Shown piece by piece: positions 6,461 to 14,789 of a stretch of DNA of 25,297 nt. Positions within the stretch are counted from its first letter, which is position 1. Each line of letters starts with the position of its first letter. The stretch lies in the NCBI GenBank assembly GCA_964649745.1, contig CAZYQI010000041.1, forward strand, positions 1 to 25,297, written 5' to 3'. The DNA comes from CAZEHS01 sp964649745 (GTDB taxonomy: Bacteria > Bacillota > Clostridia > Peptostreptococcales > Acidaminobacteraceae). The notes beneath the pieces were generated by a model. The model worked only from the letters and a program-made list of their open reading frames with translations, did not search any database and was not told the origin of the DNA. The position numbers and the translations under genes are program-made.

Positions 6461-9151
6461 GTGAAAACGATTCAGCTGACAATTGACGGACTAAATGTAA
6501 CGGTTCCAAGCGGGTATACCCTGCTTCAGGCCTGTGAGGCTGCTGATCGGAGGATTCCCAACCTTTGCTACGACAAACGGATCCATGCCTACGGCGGTTG
6601 CAGGCTTTGCGTGGTGGAGGTGGAAGGAGCCAGAACCTTGGTTGCCTCCTGTACCACTCCCGTTGTCGAAGGCATGGTGGTCAAAACAAAATCGGAGCGG
6701 GTCATCAATGCCAGAAAGGTCAACCTGGAACTTTTGTGGGGGAAGCACAACAACGACTGCCTGACCTGTGAAAAGTCCGGCGCCTGCAAGCTTCAGGACT
6801 ACTGCTATGAATATGGGATAAGTGCCAATGAGGGCTACGAGAAAACCTTCATAGAGCGCAGTGAGGCGTCCAATCCTTTTTACCGTTTTGATCGCAGCAA
6901 GTGTATCCTCTGCGGTAAATGCGTCCATGTGTGCGACCAGCTGGTGGGGGTCAGGGCCATTGACTTCGCAAAGCGCGGCGTGGATACACAAGTGGTTCAT
7001 CCCTTCGACTGCGGCATGGAGCATTCCGATTGCGTTTCCTGCGGGAACTGCGTTTCGATCTGCCCAACCGGCGCATTGATGGAGAAGGCTCCGATGAGAT
7101 TCCGAAATTGGGACGGCGTTCAGGTCGTAAGGACCACCTGTTCATACTGTGGTGTGGGTTGTCAGATGAACCTGATCGTTAAGGACAACGAGGTTGTCCG
7201 GGTGGATCCGGCAGAGAACGGCCCCAACAGTGCCACCCTGTGTGTCAAAGGAAAATTCGGATACCGTTTTATCAATAGCCCGGATCGGTTGAAAATGCCG
7301 TTGATCCGAAGAAATGGTGTTTTGCAGGAGGCCGGGTGGGAGGAAGCTTATGAACTGGTGGCAGAAAAGATCAGATCCACCAGGGAAACGCACGGACCGG
7401 ACAGCCTTGCGGCCCTAACCTCCGCTCGATGCACCAATGAAGAGAACTACATGATGCAGAAGCTCTTCCGGGCGGCCGTCGGCACGAACAACATCGACCA
7501 CTGTGCCCGGCTCTGACACGCGCCAACCGTCGCAGGTCTTGCGACAACCTTGGGCAGTGGTGCCATGACCAATGGAATCGAAGAGATTCTGGGAACTCAG
7601 TGCATGTTCGTTATCGGCTCCAATACAACGGAAACGCATCCGATCATCGGTGCGAAGATGATCCAGGCCAAACGAAACGGCGCAAGGATGATTGTGGCAG
7701 ACCCCAGGAGAATCGATCTGGCCAGACATGCGGATATCTATCTGCAGATTCGGCCCGGCACCAATGTGGCGCTTCTGAACGCCATGGCCAATGTTATCAT
7801 CCAAGAAGAGCTCTATGATAAGGATTATGTGGCTGAGCGGGTTGAAGGATTTGACACCTTGGCTGCTCTGGTGGAAAAATATACGCCGGAGGTGGCGTCG
7901 GAAATCTGCGGTGTTTCAGCGGAAGACATCACCGCTGCGGCCAGAATGTACGCGGGCGTAGAAAAAGCCGGCATCTATTACACCATGGGCATCACACAGC
8001 ATTCAACCGGAACCCGTAATGTCATGGCCATTTCAAATCTCGCCCTGCTGTGCGGCAATCTTGGAATCGAGAATGCCGGGGTGAATCCCCTTCGCGGCCA
8101 AAACAACGTTCAGGGGGCTTGCGATGTAGGAGGCCTGCCCAACGTATATCCCGGCTATCAAAAGGTCACCGATCCGGTAGTAAGGGAAAAATTCAAAAAA
8201 GCTTGGAATGCAGAAAGCCTTTCCGATCAGGAGGGCAGAACAGTGCCTCGGATCATGGAGGGGGCACTGGAAGGGGTAATCAAACTGCTTTACATCATGG
8301 GAGAAAACCCCATCGTATCGGACCCGGACACCGCCCATGTGGAGCATGCGTTGAAGGCTCTCGATTTTCTTGTGGTGCAGGACATCTTCCTGACGGAGAC
8401 CGCTGCCCTGGCCGACGTGGTGTTGCCTGTGGCTTGTTTTGCAGAGAAAGACGGAACCTTCACCAATACGGAGCGCCGTATTCAGCGGGTACGAAAGGCC
8501 GTCAACCCTCCCGGAGAAGCGAAATCCGATCTGGAGATCTTTCAAGAGCTGATGAACCGTATCGGTTACCCTCAGGAACGGCTTACAGCCCAAGGAGTTA
8601 TGGCCGAGATCGCATCTCTGACACCATCCTATGGCGGTATAACGTATGGCCGTCTGGAGGAGCAGGGGCTCCATTGGCCATGTCCAACCCCGGAACACCC
8701 AGGAACCGTCACGCTTCATAAAGGCCGGTTCGCCCGCGGCATGGCTGCATTCATTGCCTCAGAGCACACCGGGCCGGTTGAAACGGCGGATGAGGCGTTT
8801 CCCTTTGTTCTGACCACGGGCCGTGTTCTATACCACTATCACACCCGAAGCATGACCGGCCGAGTGGACGGACTCAATCAACTGGCTGGGGAAAGCTTCA
8901 TTGAACTATCCCGGGAGAGTGCCGGTACAGCCGGGATTACTGACGGTGAAAGGGTTCGTGTCACCTCCCGCAGGGGAAGCGTGGAGGTTCAGGCCCGTGT
9001 CAGCGACGACATCAGCGGAAACACGGTATTCATGCCCTTCCATTATGCGGAGGGAGCCGCCAACCGGTTGACAAACAGCGCACTGGACCCTATATCCAAT
9101 GTTTCAGAATTGAAGGTGTGTGCAGTACGCATTGAAAAAATCAAGCAGTGA
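6461..9151 (+). CDS. fdhF: Selenocysteine formate dehydrogenase, catalytic subunit with NuoG-like N-terminus
   Basis: This molybdopterin enzyme interconverts formate and CO2. The reading frame is broken only by an in-frame TGA at 7514, read here as Sec352 in the family motif DHCARL-U-HAPTVAGL, giving 896 residues. Domains in order: plant-type [2Fe-2S] (YGGCRLC), His-Cys [4Fe-4S] (HNNDCLTC), two [4Fe-4S] ferredoxin motifs (CILCGKCVHVC, CVSCGNCVSIC), then the molybdopterin oxidoreductase with C227, C230 and C234 (TTCSYCGVGC). The start is the GTG at 6461, preceded by GAAGGGGG; the earlier ATG at 6368 lies inside hprK. Size and layout resemble the Moorella FdhA type. No diaphorase (fdhB) gene adjoins it; mobA-like and fdhD follow. 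Annotation pipelines that ignore Sec would split it at 7516/7550. Confidence 0.95.
7514..7555 (+). promoter_or_regulatory. Bacterial SECIS element for UGA selenocysteine insertion
   Basis: Immediately after the TGA the RNA can fold as GTCGCA-GGTCT-TGCGAC (7529-7545), with a lower GCCAA/TTGGGC pairing (7522-7555). The GGTCT apical loop and spacing match what is known of the E. coli fdhF SECIS bound by SelB. This makes stop-codon readthrough as selenocysteine, not pseudogenisation, the sound reading. Confidence 0.93.
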
Positions 9152-9216
9152 CGTTTTACAGACGCTGCGCGGTTAAGATGTTATCGGTATCGGACAAGAG
9201 AAAGGAAATCGGAGCC

Positions 9217-9885
9217 ATGATGTCAACTAAACGATATCCTGGAACTGCCATCATCCTGGCCGGAGGGAAGTCTAGCCGACTGGGCTTTGACAAACAGCTC
9301 CTTGAGTACAACGGGGAGTACCTGATGGATTACCTGCTTAAGCTTCTTGAGCCGGTTTTTCAGGAAACGGTCATTGTCAGCAACACCCCGGAAATCCATC
9401 GGAACCGGGGGTGCAGGGTGGTTTCGGATATACTTCCGGAGGCTGGTCCCTTGGGAGGGCTTCATGCGGGGCTTATGGCCGCATCCTTTGAGACGTGCTA
9501 CCTTACTGCCTGCGATATGCCTGGTATCCGCGAATCCTATATCCGGTACATGCTCGAATGCCAACGGTCACATCCGGGAAACGAGGCCGTGGTAACCCGG
9601 GTAAAGGATATGCTCGAACCCATGAATGCCCTCTATTCCAAAGGCTTGGCTCTTTGCATCGGCTCGCTGCTGGACGATGGAAAAAGGAAGATGACCGCGC
9701 TTCTGGATCGTGCAAACACCTATTATGTACCGGAAAAGGTAGCGCTGAGGTACAGTCCGGATTGGTTGATGTTCGATAATATCAACACAATCGAAGATCT
9801 GGAACGCTTTCATAAGCTGGAGCAAGGGGGGCGGACCGATGATCAGGGGTATGCGGATCATGCAGCTGGATCATGGCAGGACTGA
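9217..9885 (+). CDS. mobA: MobA-like molybdenum cofactor guanylyltransferase
   Basis: This 222-residue nucleotidyltransferase would transfer GMP to molybdopterin to make the MGD form of the cofactor used by formate dehydrogenase. The N-terminal GTP-binding signature is AIILAGGKSSRLGFDKQLL; PEAGPLGGLHAGL and the acidic CDMPG motif follow as in MobA. The frame is open from 9148, overlapping fdhF, but ATG at 9217 or 9220 is preferred because GAAAGGAAAT and GGAG lie just upstream. It overlaps fdhD by 47 bases, so the two are probably translated together. A narrower substrate (cytidylyl versus guanylyl) cannot be decided by eye; context favours guanylyl transfer. Confidence 0.85.
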   Translation: MMSTKRYPGTAIILAGGKSSRLGFDKQLLEYNGEYLMDYLLKLLEPVFQETVIVSNTPEIHRNRGCRVVSDILPEAGPLGGLHAGLMAASFETCYLTACDMPGIRESYIRYMLECQRSHPGNEAVVTRVKDMLEPMNALYSKGLALCIGSLLDDGKRKMTALLDRANTYYVPEKVALRYSPDWLMFDNINTIEDLERFHKLEQGGRTDDQGYADHAAGSWQD

Positions 9886-10618
9886 AGAGGTTGAGGATGA
9901 CGTTGTCGTAGAATACCCACTGACCTTGTATTTGGAAGGAGTCGAGTGGGTGACGCTGATGTGTTCCCCGGATTCACTGGAGCATCTGGCCTGCGGATTC
10001 CTGAAGAGCGAAGGGATGATCAAGGGATACGAGGACATAAGTGGGTTGACCATCGATGAGGAAAAGGGTCATGGGTGGATTACCCTGAAGGACTCCAACC
10101 CTCTGGCTGTTCAGCTTCACGGAAAACGCACCCTGACCTCCGGATGTGCCAAGGGGGTTACATTTTCCAGGGCTCTCGATGCCGCTACCCTGACGCGGTG
10201 TGAATCAGGCTTCCGGGTGAGGTTTGATACCCTCGCATCGCTGATGGCGGATTTCAACGGCGCATCTAAGGTATTCAAGGCAACCGGTGGGGTCCACAGC
10301 TGTGCGGTGTGTTCGGCGACGGAAATCCTGATGCTGAAGGAGGATATCGGACGGCATAATGCGGTGGATAAGCTCATTGGCCAGGCCTTGATCCATGGTG
10401 TTGCACTGGAGGAGAAGATTCTGCTGACCAGTGGAAGAGTTTCTTCCGAAATACTGATCAAGTCTGCCCGAGCCGGGTTTCCCATCGTAGCCTCCCGTTC
10501 AGCGCCCACCGATATGGCCCTCCGGGAAGCTGAAAAACTGGGCATTACCGTAGTGGGCTTCCTGAGAGGCCGGCGATGCAATGTATACACAGAACCCTGG
10601 CGGATCCTCTGCAATTGA
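9839..10618 (+). CDS. fdhD: Formate dehydrogenase accessory sulfurtransferase FdhD
   Basis: FdhD carries sulphur to the molybdenum centre of formate dehydrogenase, which is needed for activity. The 259-residue protein has the conserved LACGFLKSEG segment, SGCAKG, the redox-active CXXC pair at C155 and C158 (HSCAVC), the DIGRHNAVDK motif and LTSGRVSSEI. ATG at 9839 follows an AAGGGGGG ribosome site and lies within the end of the mobA-like gene. It completes a fdhF-mobA-fdhD set. No terminator is recognised after it; decamer repeats and the right 264-bp repeat follow. Confidence 0.95.
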   Translation: MIRGMRIMQLDHGRTEEVEDDVVVEYPLTLYLEGVEWVTLMCSPDSLEHLACGFLKSEGMIKGYEDISGLTIDEEKGHGWITLKDSNPLAVQLHGKRTLTSGCAKGVTFSRALDAATLTRCESGFRVRFDTLASLMADFNGASKVFKATGGVHSCAVCSATEILMLKEDIGRHNAVDKLIGQALIHGVALEEKILLTSGRVSSEILIKSARAGFPIVASRSAPTDMALREAEKLGITVVGFLRGRRCNVYTEPWRILCN

Positions 10619-10635
10619 TTTCCGCTAATCAACTC

Positions 10636-10665
10636 TCATCGGTTTTCATCAGGTTTCATCTACCC
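10636..10665 (+). repeat. Three tandem 10-bp units (TCATCNNNNN)
   Basis: TCATCGGTTT, TCATCAGGTT and TCATCTACCC follow one another with exact 10-bp spacing. The last unit merges with the end of the 264-bp repeat at 10655. The units have the same orientation as those at 5421-5460, although the adjoining 264-bp repeat is inverted. Confidence 0.75.
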
Positions 10666-10918
10666 TAAAAATGCACTACTGCTAGACCTCCCTCATTGGC
10701 CGTAACGGCATAAGCGATGTGCAACAAATCAAAGATTTGTGCACCCTGCTTAACGGAGGTGGCACCGAAGGTGACGGTGGGAGTTGTTACGCGCTTACTC
10801 CCCCTTGCCGCTTCGCGTCCGTTCCCCCTCAAGAGGGGGATGGAGCCACTGCCGATCATTACCATTTTCATGGGCGGTGGCTTCCAAAAGGGACATGGGG
10901 GTCTGCGGCTAAGGGTTT
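10655..10918 (-). repeat. 264-bp dispersed repeat, right (inverted) copy
   Basis: This is the inverted partner of 5110-5373, about 97% identical. Most differences fall in the block side (for example GTAATGATC against GTGACGAAT), while the approximately 200-bp hairpin-rich core differs by only one base that I can see. It fills most of the gap between fdhD and focA. The 68-codon frame on the minus strand (10871-10665) is the counterpart of that in the left copy and is not supported as a gene. Confidence 0.9.
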
Positions 10919-10969
10919 ATTCGTGCACGGGCTTGGATTATGATTATGAAGAATTATCATGGAGGAACT

Positions 10970-11839
10970 ATGGACAAGAAAAATTTCTTTGCACCGCCGG
11001 AGATTGTGGATGTGGCCATGGCGGTGTGCGTCAAGAAGGTATCCACACCGTATTTCAAGGAATTTTTGCTGGCAATCCTCGCCGGCGCATTCATAGCTTT
11101 CGCATCAGAAGGGTCCAACATGGCCGCCTTTAATCTGTTTGCCAAGCCGGAAACCTATGGCTTGGGCAAGGTTCTGGCAGGTTCTATCTTCGGCACGGGT
11201 CTCATGCTGGTCGTCGTGGCCGGGGCCGAAATGTTCACGGGGCAAACCCTTATACTGGGAGCCGTGCTGGATAAGCAGGTTACCCTGAGACAAATGCTGA
11301 TCAACTGGGTGCTGGTATGGATCGGCAACCTGGTGGGCAGTGTATTCCTGGCATATATGATGGTTCAGTCCGGACTGTTCAACAGCGGGGATAGTGTTCT
11401 GGGGGCCATGACCATTAAGATAGCGGTTTATAAGACAACGCTTCCATTTATGTCCGCCTTCTGGCTGGGCGTCATGTGTAACTGGCTGGTATGTCTTGCG
11501 GTATGGATGTCCTTTGCAGCTAAGGATATTACGGGAAAGCTCCTGGCCATCTTCTTCCCCATCTGGCTGTTCATCACCTCCGGCTTCGAGCACTGTGTGG
11601 CCAACATGTACTACATTCCCGCGGGAATTATGGCCAAATCCAATCCCAAATGGGTTGAGGCCGCAGCACAGTACGGCGTTACACCGGAAAAGCTGGACCA
11701 TCTCACATGGTCTTCTTTCTTCATTAACAATGAATTGCCGGTAACCCTGGGGAATATCGTCGGCGGAGGGGTACTGGTAGGGGCGTACTATTGGTATGTT
11801 TACAAGCAGGGAAAGAAGCAGGAAACCAAAGCGGCCTGA
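10970..11839 (+). CDS. focA: FocA/FdhC/NirC family formate channel
   Basis: This 289-residue inner-membrane protein belongs to the pentameric formate-nitrite transporter family and would move formate across the membrane. It shows six hydrophobic segments, the family motif GAEMFTGQ (with the pore threonine) in the second helix region, CNWLVCLAVW in the fourth and GFEHCVANMY with the conserved pore histidine in the fifth. The ATG at 10970 is chosen because GGAGGAACT stands directly before it; the frame opens earlier at 10940. Neighbouring fdhF argues for formate over nitrite. A 264-bp repeat separates it from fdhD, so whether they share a transcript is uncertain. Confidence 0.93.
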   Translation: MDKKNFFAPPEIVDVAMAVCVKKVSTPYFKEFLLAILAGAFIAFASEGSNMAAFNLFAKPETYGLGKVLAGSIFGTGLMLVVVAGAEMFTGQTLILGAVLDKQVTLRQMLINWVLVWIGNLVGSVFLAYMMVQSGLFNSGDSVLGAMTIKIAVYKTTLPFMSAFWLGVMCNWLVCLAVWMSFAAKDITGKLLAIFFPIWLFITSGFEHCVANMYYIPAGIMAKSNPKWVEAAAQYGVTPEKLDHLTWSSFFINNELPVTLGNIVGGGVLVGAYYWYVYKQGKKQETKAA

Positions 11840-11869
11840 TGCCGTCACTGATCAGAAGGAGTGTGGACC

Positions 11870-12322
11870 ATGGCAACGGATCAATACACCGGCATTCTGA
11901 AGGTAGCAGTTGAAAACGAGCTGGAGGCGTATGCTTTTTATAAGCACGCGGCTGAAAGGGTGGCAGATACGGTTCTTAAAAAGACCTTTTCCGATTTGGC
12001 CAAGGAGGAACTGAAGCACAAGGTTTTGCTGGAAGAATATTTAACCGCCGGTTCAGGGCTTCGCTTTGATGAAACAAAGGATCATATGGTTTCCCAGACG
12101 GTTGAAAGTCCAAAGCTCTCGATGGAAATGAATTTCACAGAGGCCATCGCTCTGGCCATGAAGAAGGAAGAAGAAGCCATGATGATGTACAAGGCCTTTG
12201 CAGAAGCCAGCATGGATGGGGAGCAAAAAGAGATCTTCTTGGAACTTTCAAAAATGGAGTCAGGGCACAAACGGGGCTTGGAAGAAATATACACAAATTC
12301 GGCCTTTGCTGAGGCATGGTAA
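11870..12322 (+). CDS. Ferritin-like (rubrerythrin-domain) diiron protein
   Basis: This 150-residue protein is a four-helix ferritin-like domain without the C-terminal rubredoxin of classical rubrerythrin. The diiron ligand pattern is visible as two repeats: ENELEAYAFYKHAAE with EELKHK, and KKEEEAMMMYKAFAE with MESGHK (an E and an EXXH in each half). Relatives reduce peroxide or handle iron in anaerobes. ATG at 11870 has AGAAGGAGTG upstream; the in-frame GTG at 11861 lies inside that site. It lies 30 bases after focA and is followed by a strong terminator, so it is probably the last gene of the focA transcript. The electron donor is not evident. Confidence 0.85.
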   Translation: MATDQYTGILKVAVENELEAYAFYKHAAERVADTVLKKTFSDLAKEELKHKVLLEEYLTAGSGLRFDETKDHMVSQTVESPKLSMEMNFTEAIALAMKKEEEAMMMYKAFAEASMDGEQKEIFLELSKMESGHKRGLEEIYTNSAFAEAW

Positions 12323-12351
12323 AAAGACAATGGACACATCCGCGTAAAGAA

Positions 12352-12382
12352 AGCCTCCGAGATCCTTCGGGGGCTCTTTTTT
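12352..12382 (+). terminator. Intrinsic terminator after the ferritin-like gene
   Basis: AGCCTCCGA pairs with TCGGGGGCT (nine pairs including one G-U) around a GATCCT loop, followed by six T residues at 12377-12382. It separates the focA transcript from the hydrogenase control region. Confidence 0.9.
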
Positions 12383-12482
12383 ACCTGTAAACAAAGTACC
12401 GGGGATTAAACTACAGTATATGTAAATAAATGCATAAATATCATCCTGTTATAATAATCACTAAAAAGAATAAAGCGCCACA

Positions 12483-12500
12483 TTGTTAATTTTATAACGT
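12483..12500. promoter_or_regulatory. Weak Rex-like site in the distal hydA upstream region
   Basis: TTGTTAA-TTTT-ATAACGT has one perfect half site but only 11 of 14 fixed positions of the Rex consensus. It lies about 450 bp before hydA in an AT-rich gap, so chance is possible. Confidence 0.25.
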
Positions 12501-12657
12501 ACACGTGTATCCAAAAATAGCAGGCAATAATCAAAGTTTGAGTTGACTGTAATTCTGTTGCGTAGAATGGAACTGTAAAATGTTTAACGATGGGTATACA
12601 GGAGAATCACAGGGGAAATAAATGAAGGCATAAGTCAGAATAAGGCTTTAAGGGTGG

Positions 12658-12675
12658 TTGATAAAAAGTTAACAA
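12658..12675. promoter_or_regulatory. Rex operator upstream of the hydrogenase operon
   Basis: TTGATAA-AAAG-TTAACAA matches 13 of 14 fixed positions of TTGTTAA-N4-TTAACAA. It is the best of the Rex-like sites in this window. TTAACA within it could also serve as a -35 for TATTTT at 12693-12698 (18-base spacer), in which case Rex would block that promoter directly. Confidence 0.7.
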
Positions 12676-12734
12676 TAATACGTAAATGAAAGTATTTTAA
12701 TGGTAAAATCGGTCGATGCGTAAAAAAAAGATTA

Positions 12735-12762
12735 TTGATTTCGCTATATCCGATGTTATAAT
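12735..12762 (+). promoter_or_regulatory. Sigma-A type promoter of hydACDB
   Basis: TTGATT (12735-12740) and TATAAT (12757-12762) are spaced by 16 bases, giving a start near 12769 and a leader of about 160 bases to the hydA start. Rex-like sites flank it at 12658 and 12795. The rest of the 12383-12931 gap is AT-rich and shows no coding region. Confidence 0.65.
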
Positions 12763-12794
12763 CATGTTGGGTTATGAGGTAATGAGACATCAGA

Positions 12795-12812
12795 TGGATA
12801 ATAATTTAACAA
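12795..12812. promoter_or_regulatory. Rex-like operator downstream of the hydA promoter
   Basis: TGGATAA-TAAT-TTAACAA has one perfect half site and 12 of 14 matches overall. It lies about 26 bases after the predicted transcription start, where a bound repressor could act as a roadblock. Confidence 0.5.
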
Positions 12813-12830
12813 CACACAATATTCTGTATT

Positions 12831-12866
12831 TTCAGACTTATGGCTAAATTTCGTATTTTGTCTGAA
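12831..12866 (+). other. Inverted repeat in the hydA leader
   Basis: TTCAGAC pairs with GTCTGAA across a 22-base loop that itself contains AAAT/ATTT. There is no T run after it, so it is not a terminator. It could shape the leader RNA; no function is assigned. Confidence 0.35.
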
Positions 12867-12931
12867 CGGCAGGATTAGAGCTTGTTGAATTGTTCATCAA
12901 AAAAGATGCCCAAAAGGAGAGGTGTGAGACA

Positions 12932-14680
12932 TTGGAAAAGGTAAAGGTTACGATCAACGGTGTTCAGATTGAAGTACCGAGCAGTGCTACAGTGCTCGAC
13001 GCTGCACGTCAGGCCGGTATCAACATCCCAACCCTTTGTTTCCTGAAGGAAACCAATGAAGTGGGTGCCTGTCGGGTCTGTGTAGTAGAAGTTGAAGGTG
13101 CCCGTGCGCTTCAGGCTTCGTGTGTACTTCCGGTTCGGGACGGCATGGTTATTAAAACCAACACCAAAAGAGTCAGAGAATCCGTTAAGACAACAGTTGA
13201 ACTGATCCTGGCAAACCACAACCGCGATTGTCTGGCGTGTTTCCGCAATACTAACTGCGAGCTGCAAACGCTTTCAGAGGAATTGGGAATTACGGATGTA
13301 TCTTTCGAGGGCGCCATGCGAGAGCCTCATCTGGACAATCTTTCCCCTTCAATCGTACGTGATTCCAGCAAATGCATCCTTTGCGGCCGCTGTGTAAACG
13401 TATGCAAGAAGACACAAAAGGTAGGCATTCTCGATTTCACACAGCGCGGCTTCCACACAACCGTGAGCCCTGCTTTTGAAATGAGCATGAAAGATGTTCC
13501 CTGCATCTACTGCGGACAATGTATCAACGTATGTCCTGTAGGCGCACTTACCGAAAAGAGCGATATCGACCGTGTGTGGGAGGCTCTTGAGGATCCTGAT
13601 ACGTATGTTATCGCACAGACAGCTCCGGCTGTACGGGCCGGACTTGGCGAAGAATTCGGATTCCCCATCGGTACCCGGGTAACGGGCAAGATGGTGGCTG
13701 CACTTCGACGTATTGGCTTTAACAATGTCTTCGACACCAACTTTGCAGCGGACCTCACCATCATGGAAGAGGGCAGCGAACTGCTTCACCGCATCCAAAA
13801 CGGCGGAAAGCTACCGATGATCACCTCCTGCTCCCCGGGCTGGATCCGATTCTGCGAATTCTATTATCCGGAGTTTCTTGATAACCTCTCATCCTGCAAA
13901 TCACCGCACCAGATGATGGGTGCCATCCTTAAATCCTACTATGCTGAAAAAGCCGGCATCGACGCGAAGAAGATGTTCGTTGTCTCCATCATGCCTTGCG
14001 TATCGAAGAAATCGGAATGCGAGCGTCCTGAAATGGAAGTCAACGGTCTCCGTGACGTAGACGCCGTACTGACAACCAGAGAATTGGGCAAGCTGATCAA
14101 GCAGGCGCGTATCGATTTCAGGAACCTGCCGGATGAGAAATTTGACCCGGCTCTTGTTGGCGAATACACAGGAGCGGCTGTTATCTTCGGAGCTACCGGC
14201 GGTGTTATGGAAGCGGCGCTTCGTACAGTTGCTGATATCCTTACCAATGGCGATATGAGCAATATCGAATATCAGGCGGTACGGGGAATCGAAGGCGTCA
14301 AGGAAGCCACTGTGACGATTGGCGGTCTGGATGTGAAGGTTGCCATCGCCCACAGCACCGGCAACGCCAAGGCCCTGTTGGATCGAATCAAGGCTGGAGA
14401 AGCGGACTATCACTTCATTGAAGTGATGGGCTGCGACGGCGGCTGCGTAACAGGCGGCGGTCAGCCTCAGGTTCCTGCTCAGATTAAAATGACCATGGAC
14501 ATTCGTAAAGAGCGGGCCAAGGCACTTTATGAGGAAGACTGCGTTATGCCTCAGCGGAAATCCCATAAGAATACTCAGATTGCCAAGCTTTATGAAGACT
14601 TCCTGGGCAAGCCATTGGGGCATAAATCCCACGAGCTGCTTCACACCCACTATCACCACCGGGAGAAGTATTCCAAATAA
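12932..14680 (+). CDS. hydA: [FeFe]-hydrogenase catalytic subunit HydA (trimeric, NAD-linked type)
   Basis: This 582-residue subunit makes or oxidises H2 at the H-cluster. Domains: [2Fe-2S] (VGACRVC), His-Cys [4Fe-4S] (HNRDCLAC), two [4Fe-4S] motifs (CILCGRCVNVC, CIYCGQCINVC), the H-domain, and a C-terminal small-subunit-like tail. H-cluster motifs are L1 TSCSPGW (C300, S301), L2 MPCVSKKSE (C356) and L3 MGCDGGCVTGGGQP (C501, C505). In the textbook TSCCPGW both residues are Cys, so the position before Pro is Ser here. The TTG at 12932 is chosen for its ribosome site (AAGGAGAGGTG) and for matching the family start (EKVKVTINGV); the frame opens at 12890. It starts the hydA-hydC-hydD-like-hydB operon, predicted to be an electron-bifurcating enzyme. 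Confidence 0.95.
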   Translation: MEKVKVTINGVQIEVPSSATVLDAARQAGINIPTLCFLKETNEVGACRVCVVEVEGARALQASCVLPVRDGMVIKTNTKRVRESVKTTVELILANHNRDCLACFRNTNCELQTLSEELGITDVSFEGAMREPHLDNLSPSIVRDSSKCILCGRCVNVCKKTQKVGILDFTQRGFHTTVSPAFEMSMKDVPCIYCGQCINVCPVGALTEKSDIDRVWEALEDPDTYVIAQTAPAVRAGLGEEFGFPIGTRVTGKMVAALRRIGFNNVFDTNFAADLTIMEEGSELLHRIQNGGKLPMITSCSPGWIRFCEFYYPEFLDNLSSCKSPHQMMGAILKSYYAEKAGIDAKKMFVVSIMPCVSKKSECERPEMEVNGLRDVDAVLTTRELGKLIKQARIDFRNLPDEKFDPALVGEYTGAAVIFGATGGVMEAALRTVADILTNGDMSNIEYQAVRGIEGVKEATVTIGGLDVKVAIAHSTGNAKALLDRIKAGEADYHFIEVMGCDGGCVTGGGQPQVPAQIKMTMDIRKERAKALYEEDCVMPQRKSHKNTQIAKLYEDFLGKPLGHKSHELLHTHYHHREKYSK

Positions 14681-14694
14681 ACGACATTGATCAT

Positions 14695-14724
14695 TGGCCC
14701 GGGGTTCTCCGGAGCCCCGGGCCA
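14695..14724 (+). other. Strong intra-operon hairpin between hydA and hydC
   Basis: TGGCCCGGGG and CCCCGGGCCA form ten perfect pairs around a 10-base loop. No T run follows, so it is not a standard terminator. It may protect the 3' end of a processed hydA mRNA or cause partial termination, giving more HydA than downstream subunits. A small CCGCC/GGCGG stem follows at about 14733. Confidence 0.75.
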
Positions 14725-14789
14725 TCCAATAACCGCCGTGGCGGAAAATCCAGAAGCGTACGAACGCTTTGCGTGAAGGAGGCAAAAAG

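Noticed and set aside
7514..7516. Stop codon splitting the formate dehydrogenase, suggesting a pseudogene
   Set aside because: It sits at the known selenocysteine site with a matching SECIS hairpin, and the frame continues in full to 9151.
10933..10960. TTGGAT with TATCAT as a focA promoter
   Set aside because: The start would fall on or beyond the focA ribosome site, leaving no leader.
12543..12568. TTGACT with TAGAAT as a hydA promoter
   Set aside because: The spacer is only 14 bases; the 16-base-spaced TTGATT/TATAAT at 12735 is better and closer to hydA.
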